Shown here one piece after another: positions 46,791-57,201 of a stretch of 64,000 nt of DNA. Every line of letters starts with the position of its first letter. Positions within the stretch are counted from its first letter, which is position 1. The DNA is taken from positions 62,001 to 126,000 of the forward strand of contig AJXE01000002.1 of assembly GCA_000263395.1 (NCBI GenBank), read 5' to 3'. The translations under genes were made by a program, and so were the position numbers. The notes under the pieces are model-generated. The model did no database searches. It saw nothing but the letters and a program-made list of their open reading frames with translations, and was not told the DNA's origin. The stretch comes from Stutzerimonas stutzeri TS44 (GTDB taxonomy: Bacteria; Pseudomonadota; Gammaproteobacteria; Pseudomonadales; Pseudomonadaceae).

Positions 46791-47588
46791 ATGGTTCAGC
46801 ACATCCTCGTCGCCCACGACCGCAGCCCCGAAGCCGACCTCGCACTGCGCCGCGCCGCGCAGCTGGCGCAGCAGAGCGGCGCCCGGCTGAGCCTGCTGCA
46901 TGTGCTCGACAGCCGCGGCGAAGAGCAGGACGAAGCCGCCGTTCGTGCCGATCTGCAGGCTCGCCTGCAGGCCAATGGCGCGGCGACGGCGCAACTGTGG
47001 TTGCGACACGGCCATCCGGTGGAAGAGGTGCTGACCCAGGCACAGGGACTGGAGGCCGACCTACTGGTACTGGGCCGCCATCATCGCCACTCCAGCCTGG
47101 GCTTCGCCGGCACCACGCTGGAGCGCATCCTGCTGGCCAGCCCGGCGCCGCTGCTGCTGGCGGCCCACCCGGCAGTCGAGCCATATAGCTGCGCGCTTGC
47201 CGCGCTGGATTTCTCGCCCTGCGCCAACCGCGCGCTACAGACGGCGTGGCGACTGCTGCCGGCCGAAGGCGAACTGCATGCCCTGCATATCCACGAAGTG
47301 GCCGAGCTCCACGGCGCGGACGCCGACGCCCTGGCGCTGGAGCACGAACTGTTCGAGCAGCTGATCGAAGACATCCAGGCCACGCTGCCGGACAGCGGCG
47401 CCACACTGAGCTACAGCCTGCACCAGGGCGAGCGCAACAACTGCCTGGAGGCGGCCCTGGGCGAACTGCATCCGCAGTTGCTGGCACTTGGCGGGCACAG
47501 TCGCGGCGAACTCAGCAGCGCCCTGCTCGGCAGCCTGACGCGGCTGTTTCTCGACCAGCCGCCGTGCGACGTGCTGGTGGTGCGTTAG
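46791..47588 (+). CDS. Universal stress protein with two UspA domains
   Basis: A 265-residue cytoplasmic protein made of two tandem Usp domains: VQHILVAHDRSPEADLALRRAAQLA starts the first, and SCALAALDFSPCANRALQTAWRLL the second. Motifs for nucleotide binding are partial: GRHHRHSSLGFAGTTLERIL in domain 1 and GGHSRGELSSALLGSLTRLFLDQPPCDVLVVR in domain 2. Probably helps survival under energy or redox stress. ATG 46791. Its stop codon overlaps the stop of the converging ParA gene. Confidence 0.88.
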   Translation: MVQHILVAHDRSPEADLALRRAAQLAQQSGARLSLLHVLDSRGEEQDEAAVRADLQARLQANGAATAQLWLRHGHPVEEVLTQAQGLEADLLVLGRHHRHSSLGFAGTTLERILLASPAPLLLAAHPAVEPYSCALAALDFSPCANRALQTAWRLLPAEGELHALHIHEVAELHGADADALALEHELFEQLIEDIQATLPDSGATLSYSLHQGERNNCLEAALGELHPQLLALGGHSRGELSSALLGSLTRLFLDQPPCDVLVVR

Positions 47589-48352
47589 CCCTCGATCAGA
47601 TCATGCAGTTCGACGAACTGCATGCTCAGCTTGTGCCGCGGATCGAAGTGGATCAGCGGCATGCACGCCTGGTGCGATTCGCGCATGCGCACCGAGCTCA
47701 TCAGGTTGACCGGTAGCACCGGCAGGCCCTCTTCCAGCAGCTCGGCGATCATCTGCTGCGGCAACGCGGCACGCGGCTGGAACTGGTTGACCACGATGCC
47801 TTCGACTTCCAGCCTCTCGTTGTGGTCCTCGCGCAGGTCTTCGATCTCCTCCAGCAGGCCGTACAGCGCCTGGCGCGAGAAGCTGTCGCAGTCGAAGGGA
47901 ATCAGGCAGCGGTTAGCGGCGATCAGCGCCGAAACGGTGTAGAAGTTCAGGGCTGGCGGCGTGTCGAGATAGATCCGCTCGTAGTCTTCGGCGAGGTTGT
48001 CGAGCAGTTTGCGCAGCTTGTTGATCTTGTGCTTGGCCTCCAGCTTGGGCTGCAGATCGGCCAGCTCGGCGGTCGCGGTGATCAGGTGCAGGTTGTCGAA
48101 CGGGGTTTCGAAGATCGGCGGGCGCGCCTTCTTGCCGGCCGGGCCGCTGGCCAGTACCTGCTTGAAGAAGTCGGCGATGCCGGTCGGCACGTCCTCGCCC
48201 GTCAGACCCGTCAGGTAATGCGTCGAGTTGCCCTGCGCGTCGAGATCCACCAGCAGCGTGCGATAGCCCTGGGCCGCGCTCACCGCCGCCAGGTTGCAGG
48301 CGATGCTGGATTTGCCGACGCCGCCCTTCTGATTGAACACCACCCTGCGCAT
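47585..48352 (-). CDS. Orphan ParA-family ATPase
   Basis: A 255-residue ParA/MinD-superfamily ATPase: deviant Walker A NQKGGVGKSSIACNLA (about 7-22), switch DLDAQGNSTHYL and the conserved IYLDTPPALNFYT switch II. No ParB, parS site or partner gene is nearby, so a role in positioning some other cargo is likely (inference). ATG 48352. The end of the gene shares bases with the universal stress gene stop (convergent, overlapping by 4 bp). Confidence 0.88.
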   Translation of the reverse strand: MRRVVFNQKGGVGKSSIACNLAAVSAAQGYRTLLVDLDAQGNSTHYLTGLTGEDVPTGIADFFKQVLASGPAGKKARPPIFETPFDNLHLITATAELADLQPKLEAKHKINKLRKLLDNLAEDYERIYLDTPPALNFYTVSALIAANRCLIPFDCDSFSRQALYGLLEEIEDLREDHNERLEVEGIVVNQFQPRAALPQQMIAELLEEGLPVLPVNLMSSVRMRESHQACMPLIHFDPRHKLSMQFVELHDLIEG

Positions 48353-48793
48353 GTCGCACCCCCCTAACCTGACCGGTCGAGTCTATACGGCAAACATGAC
48401 AAACAGATGAGCGCTCGGAAAAAACCCTGGCCGGTGGCGGCGCAATGCGCGTCGCACGTCCTGCCCGGTTGCGCCCTTACGATCCCCTGCTACGGTTAGC
48501 TCTATCGAATAAGAACAACAAAGGATTGCAGATGCGCCATCGTCAGGGCCGGCACCGCCACCCCCTGCGCTGCGTCGCGAATGCCGACGCGCCGCACCGA
48601 CGCGCCGCCTCCGAGCGAGCGCGGCCTCGCTATTACGCCACTCACCACTTTCAGCCTGCGTCACCGCCGCGTCGGGGCCCTCGTGGACCTGCAACACCGC
48701 CGTTCGAAGCCTGTCCGTTTGCCGATTCGATTCTCTTCCCTGCCGGGCCGGTGACACCACCTGCGCCGCGGCTCCGCCCGTAAGGAGACCTGC
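48353..48793. other. Intergenic region before the ABC importer
   Basis: A 441-bp gap between divergent genes. An in-frame open stretch of 83 codons (48532-48783) starts with ATG after AAAGGA and ends 10 bp before the ABC importer start, but its composition (many His, Arg, Pro) is not protein-like. Otherwise nothing is recognised. Confidence 0.4.
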
Positions 48794-50002
48794 ATGAGAC
48801 TATCCGCCATCGCAACAGCCACCCTCGCGGCCGCGCTCGCCACACCGGCATCCGCCGCCGAGATTTCCGACGGCAAAGTGAAGATCGGCATCCTCAATGA
48901 CCAGTCCGGGGTGTATGCCGACTTCGGCGGCAAATGGTCGTACGAGGCGGCGAAGATGGCCGCCGAGGACTTCGGCGGCAAGGTGCAGGGCGTGCCGATC
49001 GAGATCGTCACCGCCGACCACCAGAACAAGCCGGACATCGCCTCCAACATCGCGCGGCAGTGGTACGACCGCGAGCAGGTCGACGCAATCATGGAGCTGA
49101 CCACCTCCTCGGTGGCGCTGGCGGTGCAGGGCATCTCCAAGAGCAAGAAGAAGATCAACCTGGTCACCGGCGCCGCCACCACGGAACTCACCGGCAAGCA
49201 GTGTTCACCCTATGGCTTCCACTGGGCCTACGACACCCATGCGCTGGCGGTCGGCACCGGCGGCGCGCTGGTGTCCCAGGGCGGCGACAGCTGGTACTTC
49301 CTCACCGCCGATTACGCCTTCGGCTATTCGCTGGAGGAGCAGACCGCCAAGTTCGTCAAATCCAAGGGTGGCGAGGTCAAGGGCGCGGTGCGCCATCCGC
49401 TGTCGACCACCGACTACTCGTCCTTCCTGCTGCAGGCGCAATCCTCCGGCGCCAAGGTGATCGGCCTGGCCAATGCCGGCCTGGACACCGCCAACAGCAT
49501 CAAGCAGGCCGCCGAGTTCGGCATCGTCGCCGGCGGCCAGCGCCTCGCCGCGCTGCTGTTCACCCTCGCCGAGGTGCATGGCCTGGGCCTCGACGCCGCG
49601 CAGGGGCTGACCCTCACCGAGAGCTTCTACTGGGACCGTGACGACCAGTCGCGCGAGTTCGGTGAGCGTTTCTTCAAGCGCACCGGGCGCATGCCCAACA
49701 TGATCCAGGCCGGCACCTACTCGGGCGTGCTGCAGTACCTCAAAGCGATCGACAAGGTAGGCAGCGACGCCACCGAGCCGGTGGCCAAGGCCATGCACGA
49801 GATGCCGGTGGATGACGTCTTCGCGCGCAACGCCAAGGTCGGCGCCAATGGCCGGCTGATCAGCGACGTCTACCTGATGGAGGTGAAGAAACCGGAAGAG
49901 AGCAAGCGCGACTGGGACTACTACAAGGTGCTGGCCACCGTCCCGGGCGACGAGGCCTACCTCAAGCCGGCCGACAGCGGCTGCGAGCTGGTCGGGCAAT
50001 GA
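48794..50002 (+). CDS. ABC transporter substrate-binding protein (branched-chain amino acid/amide type)
   Basis: A 402-residue periplasmic protein with signal peptide (cleavage after about residue 22, ASA-AE) and a type I (Peripla_BP_6) fold, beginning VKIGILNDQSGVYADFGGKWSYEAAKMAAEDFG. The family carries branched-chain amino acids, amides, urea or aromatic acids, and the ligand cannot be read from the sequence. ATG 48794 has a perfect AAGGAG upstream. First gene of a five-gene importer operon. Confidence 0.9.
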   Translation: MRLSAIATATLAAALATPASAAEISDGKVKIGILNDQSGVYADFGGKWSYEAAKMAAEDFGGKVQGVPIEIVTADHQNKPDIASNIARQWYDREQVDAIMELTTSSVALAVQGISKSKKKINLVTGAATTELTGKQCSPYGFHWAYDTHALAVGTGGALVSQGGDSWYFLTADYAFGYSLEEQTAKFVKSKGGEVKGAVRHPLSTTDYSSFLLQAQSSGAKVIGLANAGLDTANSIKQAAEFGIVAGGQRLAALLFTLAEVHGLGLDAAQGLTLTESFYWDRDDQSREFGERFFKRTGRMPNMIQAGTYSGVLQYLKAIDKVGSDATEPVAKAMHEMPVDDVFARNAKVGANGRLISDVYLMEVKKPEESKRDWDYYKVLATVPGDEAYLKPADSGCELVGQ

Positions 50003-50796
50003 GCGCGGCGGCGGCACGGCCCGAGGCGGTCGCGACGCCGCAGGAGCATCCGGTGCTGCTCGCGGCGCGTGGCCTGCGCAAGGAGTTCGGCGGCTTCGTC
50101 GCGGTCAACAACGTCGACCTCGACGTGCGCCACGCGCGGGTGCATGCGCTGATCGGGCCCAACGGCGCGGGCAAGACCACGGTGTTCAACCTGCTGACCA
50201 AGTTCCTGCAACCGACCAGCGGCAGCATCCACCTGCTCGATCAGGACATCACCCGCACCGATCCGGCCAAGGTGGCGCGCATGGGCCTGGTGCGCTCGTT
50301 CCAGATTTCGGCGGTGTTCCCGCACCTCTCCGTGCTGGACAACGTGCGCGTGGCGTTGCAGCGCCCGAACGGGCTGGCCAGCCAGTGCTGGCTGCCGCTG
50401 CGCTCGCTCAACCGGCTCAACGGTCGCGCCATGCAACTGCTCGAATCCGTGGGACTGGCCGACCGTCGTCACGAGCCGGCGGCCGATCTGTCCTACGGGC
50501 GCAAGCGCGTACTGGAGCTGGCCACCACGCTGGCACTGGAGCCGAAGGTGCTGCTGCTCGACGAACCGCTGGCCGGCATGGGCCATGAGGACGTTCACAC
50601 GGTCGCGGAGATCATCCGTCAGGTGGCCACCGAGCGTGCGGTGCTGATGGTCGAGCACAACCTCAAGGTGGTCGCCGACCTTTGCCATCAGGTGACGGTG
50701 CTGCAGCGCGGCGAAATTCTCACTTCCGGCGACTACCGCACCGTCAGCCAGGATGAACGCGTGCGCGTGGCCTACATGGGGACCGAAGATGACTGA
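49999..50796 (+). CDS. livG: ABC transporter ATP-binding protein, LivG type
   Basis: A 265-residue ATPase with Walker A GPNGAGKTT, signature LSYGRKRVLELA and Walker B VLLLDEPLAGMG, plus the C-terminal GEILTSGDY segment of LivG proteins. Starts ATGA-overlapping with the substrate-binding protein gene. Couples ATP hydrolysis to import by the LivH/LivM permease pair. Confidence 0.92.
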   Translation: MSAAAARPEAVATPQEHPVLLAARGLRKEFGGFVAVNNVDLDVRHARVHALIGPNGAGKTTVFNLLTKFLQPTSGSIHLLDQDITRTDPAKVARMGLVRSFQISAVFPHLSVLDNVRVALQRPNGLASQCWLPLRSLNRLNGRAMQLLESVGLADRRHEPAADLSYGRKRVLELATTLALEPKVLLLDEPLAGMGHEDVHTVAEIIRQVATERAVLMVEHNLKVVADLCHQVTVLQRGEILTSGDYRTVSQDERVRVAYMGTEDD

Positions 50797-51493
50797 AGCG
50801 CTGCTCAGCGTGCGCGACCTCAACGCCTGGTACGGCGAAAGCCATGCGCTGCACGGTATCGACCTGGACGTGCAACAGGGCGAGACCGTGACCCTGCTCG
50901 GACGCAACGGCGTGGGCAAGACCACCGCGCTGCGCGCGATCGTCGGCATCATCCGCAAGCGCAGCGGCAGCATCCGCTTCGACGGCAAGGACCTGCTGCA
51001 CGTGCCGCTGCATCGCACTGCGCGCCACGGCATCGGCTACGTGCCGGAGGAGCGCGGCATCTTCGCCAGCCTCACGGTGGAAGAGAACCTCACGCTGCCG
51101 CCGGTGATCGCCAAGGGCGGCATGACCCTGGCGGAAATCTACGCGCTGTTCCCCAACCTCGAGGAGCGCCGCAAGAGCCCCGGCACCAAGCTCTCCGGCG
51201 GCGAGCAGCAGATGCTGGCGATGGCGCGCATCCTGCGCACCGGCGCCAGGCTGCTGCTGCTCGACGAACCCACCGAAGGTCTGGCGCCGGTGATCGTCCA
51301 GCGCATCGGCGAGGTGCTGCAGACGCTCAAGCAGCGCGGCATGACCATCCTGCTGGTGGAACAGAACTTCCGCTTCGCCAGCAAGGTCGCCGACCGCTTC
51401 TACGTGGTCGACCACGGCACGGTGATCGACCGCTTCGCCGTTGCCGAACTGCCCGGGCGCATGGCGACGCTCAACGAAGCCCTGGGGGTCTGA
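50789..51493 (+). CDS. livF: ABC transporter ATP-binding protein, LivF type
   Basis: A 234-residue ATPase with Walker A GRNGVGKTT, signature LSGGEQQMLAMARIL and Walker B LLLLDEPTEGLAP, typical of LivF. The ATG at 50789 overlaps the livG end by 8 bp, and its stop overlaps the next gene (TGATG). Works as a heterodimer with LivG. Confidence 0.92.
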   Translation: MTEALLSVRDLNAWYGESHALHGIDLDVQQGETVTLLGRNGVGKTTALRAIVGIIRKRSGSIRFDGKDLLHVPLHRTARHGIGYVPEERGIFASLTVEENLTLPPVIAKGGMTLAEIYALFPNLEERRKSPGTKLSGGEQQMLAMARILRTGARLLLLDEPTEGLAPVIVQRIGEVLQTLKQRGMTILLVEQNFRFASKVADRFYVVDHGTVIDRFAVAELPGRMATLNEALGV

Positions 51494-52383
51494 TGGCAAC
51501 GATCTTCGACATACCCATCCAGGCGTTCCTCGGCCAGTTGCTGATCGGCCTGATCAACGGATCCTTCTATGCGCTGCTCAGCCTGGGGCTGGCGATCATC
51601 TTCGGCATGCTGAAGATCATCAACTTCGCCCACGGCGCGCAATACATGATCGGCGCCTTCGCTGGCTACCTGCTGCTGGCCACGCTGGGCATCGGCTACT
51701 GGCCGGCGCTGATTCTCGCGCCGCTGATCGTCGGCCTGGGCAGCGCGCTGGTCGAGCGGCTGGCGCTGTCGCGGCTGTACAACCTCGATCACCTCTACGG
51801 GCTGCTGTTCACCTTCGGCCTGGCGCTGGCGCTGGAAGGCGCGTTCCGCTATGTCTACGGCTCGTCCGGGCAACCCTACGCGGTGCCGAAGGAACTGGCC
51901 GGCGGCTACAACCTGGGCTTCATGTTCCTGCCCAAGTACCGCGCCTGGGTGGTGCTGGCCTCACTGGTGATCTGCATCGCCAGTTGGCTGCTGATCGAGA
52001 AGACCAAACTCGGCGCCTACCTGCGCGCCGCCACCGAGAATCCGACGCTGGTGCGCACCTTCGGCATCAACGTGCCGCTGCTGCTGACCTTCACCTACGG
52101 CATGGGCGCGGCACTGGCGGGCCTCGCCGGCATGCTCGCCGCGCCGATCTACCAGGTCAGCCCGCTGATGGGCTCGAACCTGATCATCGTGGTGTTCGCC
52201 GTGGTGGTGGTCGGCGGCATGGGCTCGATCCTCGGCGCGATCATCACCGGCTACCTGCTCGGCATCCTCGAAGGGCTGACCAAGGTGTTCTACCCCGAGG
52301 CGTCGAGCATCGTGATCTTCGTGATCATGGCGATCGTGCTGCTGGTCCGTCCCGCCGGCCTCATGGGGAGGGACGCCGGATGA
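51493..52383 (+). CDS. livH: ABC transporter permease, LivH type
   Basis: A 296-residue inner-membrane permease with about eight membrane segments and the LivH core QLLIGLINGSFYALLSLGLAIIFGMLKIINFAHG. Its stop overlaps the livM start as ATGA. Forms the membrane channel with LivM. Confidence 0.93.
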   Translation: MATIFDIPIQAFLGQLLIGLINGSFYALLSLGLAIIFGMLKIINFAHGAQYMIGAFAGYLLLATLGIGYWPALILAPLIVGLGSALVERLALSRLYNLDHLYGLLFTFGLALALEGAFRYVYGSSGQPYAVPKELAGGYNLGFMFLPKYRAWVVLASLVICIASWLLIEKTKLGAYLRAATENPTLVRTFGINVPLLLTFTYGMGAALAGLAGMLAAPIYQVSPLMGSNLIIVVFAVVVVGGMGSILGAIITGYLLGILEGLTKVFYPEASSIVIFVIMAIVLLVRPAGLMGRDAG

Positions 52384-53366
52384 ACAGCCAAACCCGCATC
52401 GTCACCACCAGGCGTCCGGCGCTGCGTCTGGAAACCGTGCTGATCGGCGTCGGTGTGCTGGCGCTGGTGCTGGCGCCGTTCTACTTCTATCCGATCTTCA
52501 TCATGAAGGTGCTGTGCTTCGCGCTGTTCGCCTGCGCCTTCAACCTGCTGCTCGGCTACACCGGCATCCTCTCCTTCGGGCACGCGGCGTTCTTCGGCGG
52601 CGGGGCGTATTTCACCGCGCATGCGGTGAAGGAATGGGGGCTGACGCCGGAGCTGGGCATCCTGGTCGGCGTTGCCGGCGCCGCGCTGCTCGGGCTGGTG
52701 ATCGGCTTCCTGGCGATCCGCCGCCAGGGCATCTACTCGACGATGATCACCCTGGCGCTGTCGCAGATGTTTTTCTTCTTCTGCCTGCAGGCGCCATTCA
52801 CCCACGGCGAGGACGGCATCCAGAACATCCCGCGCGGCCGGCTGTTCGGCCTGCTCGATCTGGCCGAGCCGCTGTACATGTACTTCTTCGTGCTGACGGT
52901 GTTCCTCGTCGGCCTGCTGGTGATCTGGCGGGTGATCCACTCGCCGTACGGCATGATCCTGCGTTCGATCCGCGAGAACGAGAACCGCGCGATCTCGCTC
53001 GGCTATTCGGTGGCGCGCTACAAGCTCGGCGCGTTCGTCATGTCGGCGGCGCTGGCGGGGCTGGCCGGCGGGCTCAAGGCGCTGGTGTTCCAGTTCGCCA
53101 CGCTGACCGACGTCAGCTGGCAGATGTCCGGCGAGGTGGTGCTGATGACCCTGCTCGGCGGCATCGGCACGCTGATCGGGCCGGCGTTCGGCGCGGCGCT
53201 GGTGACCGGGCTGGGCAATTACTTCGCCACCTCGGAGCTGCCGGTGACGCTGGTTACCGGAGTCATCTTCATGGTCTGCGTGCTGGTGTTCCGCCGCGGG
53301 ATGATCGGCGAGTTCTATGCCTCGCGCCTCGGTCGCCGGCTCACCCGGCGCGACGACGAGGATTGA
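52380..53366 (+). CDS. livM: ABC transporter permease, LivM type
   Basis: A 328-residue inner-membrane permease with the LivM signature NLLLGYTGILSFGHAAFFGGGAYF (about 51-74) and a conserved GIYSTMITLALSQMFFF. Start ATG 52380 overlaps the livH stop. Last gene of the operon; it converges on thyA with a 24-bp gap and no clear terminator. Confidence 0.93.
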   Translation: MNSQTRIVTTRRPALRLETVLIGVGVLALVLAPFYFYPIFIMKVLCFALFACAFNLLLGYTGILSFGHAAFFGGGAYFTAHAVKEWGLTPELGILVGVAGAALLGLVIGFLAIRRQGIYSTMITLALSQMFFFFCLQAPFTHGEDGIQNIPRGRLFGLLDLAEPLYMYFFVLTVFLVGLLVIWRVIHSPYGMILRSIRENENRAISLGYSVARYKLGAFVMSAALAGLAGGLKALVFQFATLTDVSWQMSGEVVLMTLLGGIGTLIGPAFGAALVTGLGNYFATSELPVTLVTGVIFMVCVLVFRRGMIGEFYASRLGRRLTRRDDED

Positions 53367-53390
53367 GGCGGCCGGCACCCGCCGCGCGCG

Positions 53391-54185
<795 letters not shown>

Positions 54186-54257
54186 CGCGGGCTCAGAGCA
54201 AAAAGGTGGCAATGGTAAGAGGCTGCGCCGCGCCTGTCGCGCCGCGCAGCCGGACGG

Positions 54258-55058
54258 TCAGGCGATGGCCTTGCGCGGGTTGTGCCTGTAGGCCCAGGCG
54301 ATCATCCCAGCGCCCAGCAGCACCATCGGCACGCAGAGCACCTGCCCCATCGTCAGCCAGCCGAAGGCCAGATAGCCGAGCTGTGCGTCCGGCACGCGGA
54401 CGAACTCGACGATGAAGCGGAAGATGCCGTAGCACACCGCGAACAGCCCGGACACCGCCATGGTCGGGCGCGGCTTGCGCGAGTAGAACCAGAGGATGAC
54501 GAACAGCGCCACGCCTTCCAGGGCGAACTGGTAGAGCTGCGACGGGTGCCGCGCCAGCTGTTGCGGATCGGTCGGGAAGACCATCGCCCAAGGCACGTCG
54601 GTGGCCTTGCCCCACAGCTCGGCGTTGATGAAGTTGCCGATGCGCCCGGTGCCCAGGCCGATCGGCACCAGCGGCGCGATGAAGTCCATCAGCTCGAAGA
54701 AGCTCTTGCCGTTGCGCCGGGCGAAGATCCAGGTGCACAGCAGCACGCCGAGCAAGCCGCCGTGGAACGACATCCCGCCCTTCCATACCTGCAGGATCAG
54801 GCTCGGCTGATTGAGGTAAGCGGCCAGATCGTAGAACAGCACATAACCCAGGCGGCCACCGACGATCACCCCCATCGCCACCCAAAACACCAGGTCGGAG
54901 AGCTTGTCCTTCGGCCATTCGGGGGCGAAGCGCGCGACGCGCCCGGAGGCCAGCCACCAGGCGCCGCCGATACCGATCAGGTACATCAGCCCGTACCAGT
55001 GAATCTGCAACGGGCCGATGGCGACCGCCACCGGATCAATCTGCGGGTAAGCCAGCAT
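54258..55058 (-). CDS. lgt: Prolipoprotein diacylglyceryl transferase
   Basis: A 266-residue inner-membrane enzyme that adds diacylglycerol to the lipobox cysteine of lipoproteins. It has about seven membrane segments and the conserved [12 protein letters not shown] and [25 protein letters not shown] motifs. ATG 55058, 9 nt after the stop of the TSUP permease gene, so these are one operon with thyA. Confidence 0.96.
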   Translation of the reverse strand: MLAYPQIDPVAVAIGPLQIHWYGLMYLIGIGGAWWLASGRVARFAPEWPKDKLSDLVFWVAMGVIVGGRLGYVLFYDLAAYLNQPSLILQVWKGGMSFHGGLLGVLLCTWIFARRNGKSFFELMDFIAPLVPIGLGTGRIGNFINAELWGKATDVPWAMVFPTDPQQLARHPSQLYQFALEGVALFVILWFYSRKPRPTMAVSGLFAVCYGIFRFIVEFVRVPDAQLGYLAFGWLTMGQVLCVPMVLLGAGMIAWAYRHNPRKAIA

Positions 55059-55067
55059 GAGGATTCC

Positions 55068-55850
55068 TCAAATCAAGAAATGGATACCGACGCCCAGCAG
55101 CAGCAGCGCGAACAGCAGCCGCAGCACCCGCGGCGACAGGCGATGCGCCAGCCGGGCGCCGAGCCGGGCGAAGAACATGCTGGTCGCGGCGATGCCGAGC
55201 AGCGCCGGCAGGTAGATGAAGCCCAGGCTCCACTCCGGCAACTGCGGCGTCTGCCAGCCGACCACGATGAAGCTCAGCGCGCCGGACAGCGCGATCGGCA
55301 GGCCGCATGCCGCCGAGGTCGCCACCGCCTGCTGCATCGGCAGACCGCGCCAGGACAGATAAGGCACCGACAGTGAACCGCCGCCGATACCGAAGATCGC
55401 CGACGCCCAGCCGATCACCACGCCGGCGAGCGACAGCTCCGGTTTACCGGGCTGACTGGCGCGGGCCTTGGGTCGCAGGTCGAAGGCCATCTGCAGCGCC
55501 ATCACGATGGCGAAGATGCCGATGATGCGTTGCAGCATCGGTCCCTGAATCGCCGCAGCCGTCAGGCTGCCGAGCGCGGCGCCGAGCAGGATGCCGACGG
55601 TCATCCACAACACCATCGGCCAGCGCACCGCACCCTTGCGGTGGTGGGTGAGAATCGAATTGATCGACGTGAAGACGATGGTGGCCAGCGACGTGCCGAC
55701 CGCCAGATGCGTCAGCACCTCCGGCGAGAAGCCCTGGGCGCCGAAGCTGAGCACCAGCACCGGCACGATGATCAGCCCGCCGCCCACACCGAACAGCCCG
55801 GCCAGCACACCGGCACCGCTCCCCAACAGCAAATACAGCACAAATTCCAT
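55068..55850 (-). CDS. TauE/SafE-type (TSUP) permease
   Basis: A 260-residue membrane protein of the sulfite exporter TauE/SafE family with about eight membrane segments. It starts MEFVLYLLLGSGAGVLAGLFGVGGGLIIVPVL and repeats the motif in the second half (GWASAIFGIGGGSLSVPYL). Substrate unknown; members move sulfite or organic acid anions. ATG 55850. Confidence 0.85.
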   Translation of the reverse strand: MEFVLYLLLGSGAGVLAGLFGVGGGLIIVPVLVLSFGAQGFSPEVLTHLAVGTSLATIVFTSINSILTHHRKGAVRWPMVLWMTVGILLGAALGSLTAAAIQGPMLQRIIGIFAIVMALQMAFDLRPKARASQPGKPELSLAGVVIGWASAIFGIGGGSLSVPYLSWRGLPMQQAVATSAACGLPIALSGALSFIVVGWQTPQLPEWSLGFIYLPALLGIAATSMFFARLGARLAHRLSPRVLRLLFALLLLGVGIHFLI

Positions 55851-56028
55851 CGCTTCTGCCCCGGCGCAACGAAAGCGGCATGGTAGCGGAAACCGTCGCA
55901 AAACGGAGGCCGGCGCTAGCGCAAACGCCGGTCACGGCGGCGAGTGCGGCGCCGCCGTGCCCAGCCGGTGGCTGCGCCGATGCCGCCGCCAGTTATACTG
56001 CCGCCCTGTTTTCCTGCGAGGTCGCGCC

Positions 56029-57201
56029 ATGTCCGAATCCCTCAGCACCGACGTTCTCATCGTCGGCGGCGGTGTCGCCGGTCTCTGGCTCAATGCCCGC
56101 CTGCGCCGCCAGGGCTTCGCCACCCTGCTCGTCGACAAGGGCGCGCTGGGCGGCGGGCAGAGCGTGAAATCCCAGGGCATCATCCACGGCGGCACCAAGT
56201 ACGCGCTGCACGGCGCGCTGACCGGCGCCTCGGAAGCCATCGCCGATATGCCGCGGCGCTGGCGCGAGGCGCTCGACGGCCAGGGCGAGCTGGATCTGAC
56301 CGGCGTGCGGCTGCTGTCCGATGCGCATTACCTGTGGTCGCCGGGCACGCTGGCCGGCAACCTCACCAGCTTCTTCGCCAGCAAGGCGGTGCGCTCGCGG
56401 GTCGGCCAGGTCAAGGGCGACGCGCTGCCGCCGGCACTGCAGCATCCGCGGTTCAAGGGCAAGGTGTACCGCCTCAGCGAGCTGGTGCTCGACGTGCCGA
56501 GCCTGATCGTCCGTCTGGCGGAACTGGCCGGCGACAGCCTGCTGGCCGGCGAGCGGATCGAGCCGCTGCGCGAGGGCGGCGAGCTGGTCGGCCTGCGCGT
56601 CGACGGCCGCGCCATCCACGCACAACGCATCGTCTTCAGCGCCGGCGGCGGCACCGCCGAGCTGCTCGCCGCCGTCGGTCTGCAGCAGCCGGCCATGCAG
56701 CGCCGGCCGCTGCACATGGTCATGCTCAAGGCGCCGACGCTCAAACCGCTCTACGCGCACTGCCTGGGCGGCGGCAGCAAGCCGCGGATCACGGTGACCA
56801 GCCATCCGGCCGCTGACGGCGAATGGGTCTGGTACCTCGGCGGCGAGCTGGCCGAAGCCGCTGGCGTGGCGCGCGACGAGGCCGCGCAGATCGCCGCGGC
56901 GCAGCAGGAACTGGCCGAACTGGTGCCGTGGATCGACCTGTCCGCCGCGCGCTGGGCCACGCTGCGGGTCGATCGCGCCGAGCCGGCGCAGTCCAGCCTG
57001 GCCCGCCCGGACAACGCCTTCCTCGCCGAACAGGGCCGCCTGCTGGTCGGCTGGCCGACCAAGCTGGCGCTGGCACCGGACCTCTCCGACCGCATCGAAG
57101 CCGCCCTCGCCCGCGACGGCATCCGCCCGGGCAACCATCCGCCACTGCCGGCGCTGCCGCGACCGCCGGCCAGCGGGCCGTTCTGGGAGGGCCGGCTATG
57201 A
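56029..57201 (+). CDS. FAD-dependent oxidoreductase (DAO family)
   Basis: A 390-residue FAD protein of the glycine/D-amino-acid oxidase type with the N-terminal dinucleotide motif DVLIVGGGVAGLWLNARLRRQGFATLLVDKG and a KSQGIIHGGTKYAL active-site segment. It is the first gene of a unit with an aldo/keto reductase (ATGA overlap). Conserved in pseudomonads as an uncharacterised pair; substrate unknown. ATG 56029. Confidence 0.85.
   Translation: MSESLSTDVLIVGGGVAGLWLNARLRRQGFATLLVDKGALGGGQSVKSQGIIHGGTKYALHGALTGASEAIADMPRRWREALDGQGELDLTGVRLLSDAHYLWSPGTLAGNLTSFFASKAVRSRVGQVKGDALPPALQHPRFKGKVYRLSELVLDVPSLIVRLAELAGDSLLAGERIEPLREGGELVGLRVDGRAIHAQRIVFSAGGGTAELLAAVGLQQPAMQRRPLHMVMLKAPTLKPLYAHCLGGGSKPRITVTSHPAADGEWVWYLGGELAEAAGVARDEAAQIAAAQQELAELVPWIDLSAARWATLRVDRAEPAQSSLARPDNAFLAEQGRLLVGWPTKLALAPDLSDRIEAALARDGIRPGNHPPLPALPRPPASGPFWEGRL

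Noticed and set aside
48353-48793. Search for a parS site or ParB gene near the ParA gene
   Set aside because: No parS-like palindrome and no ParB gene were found.
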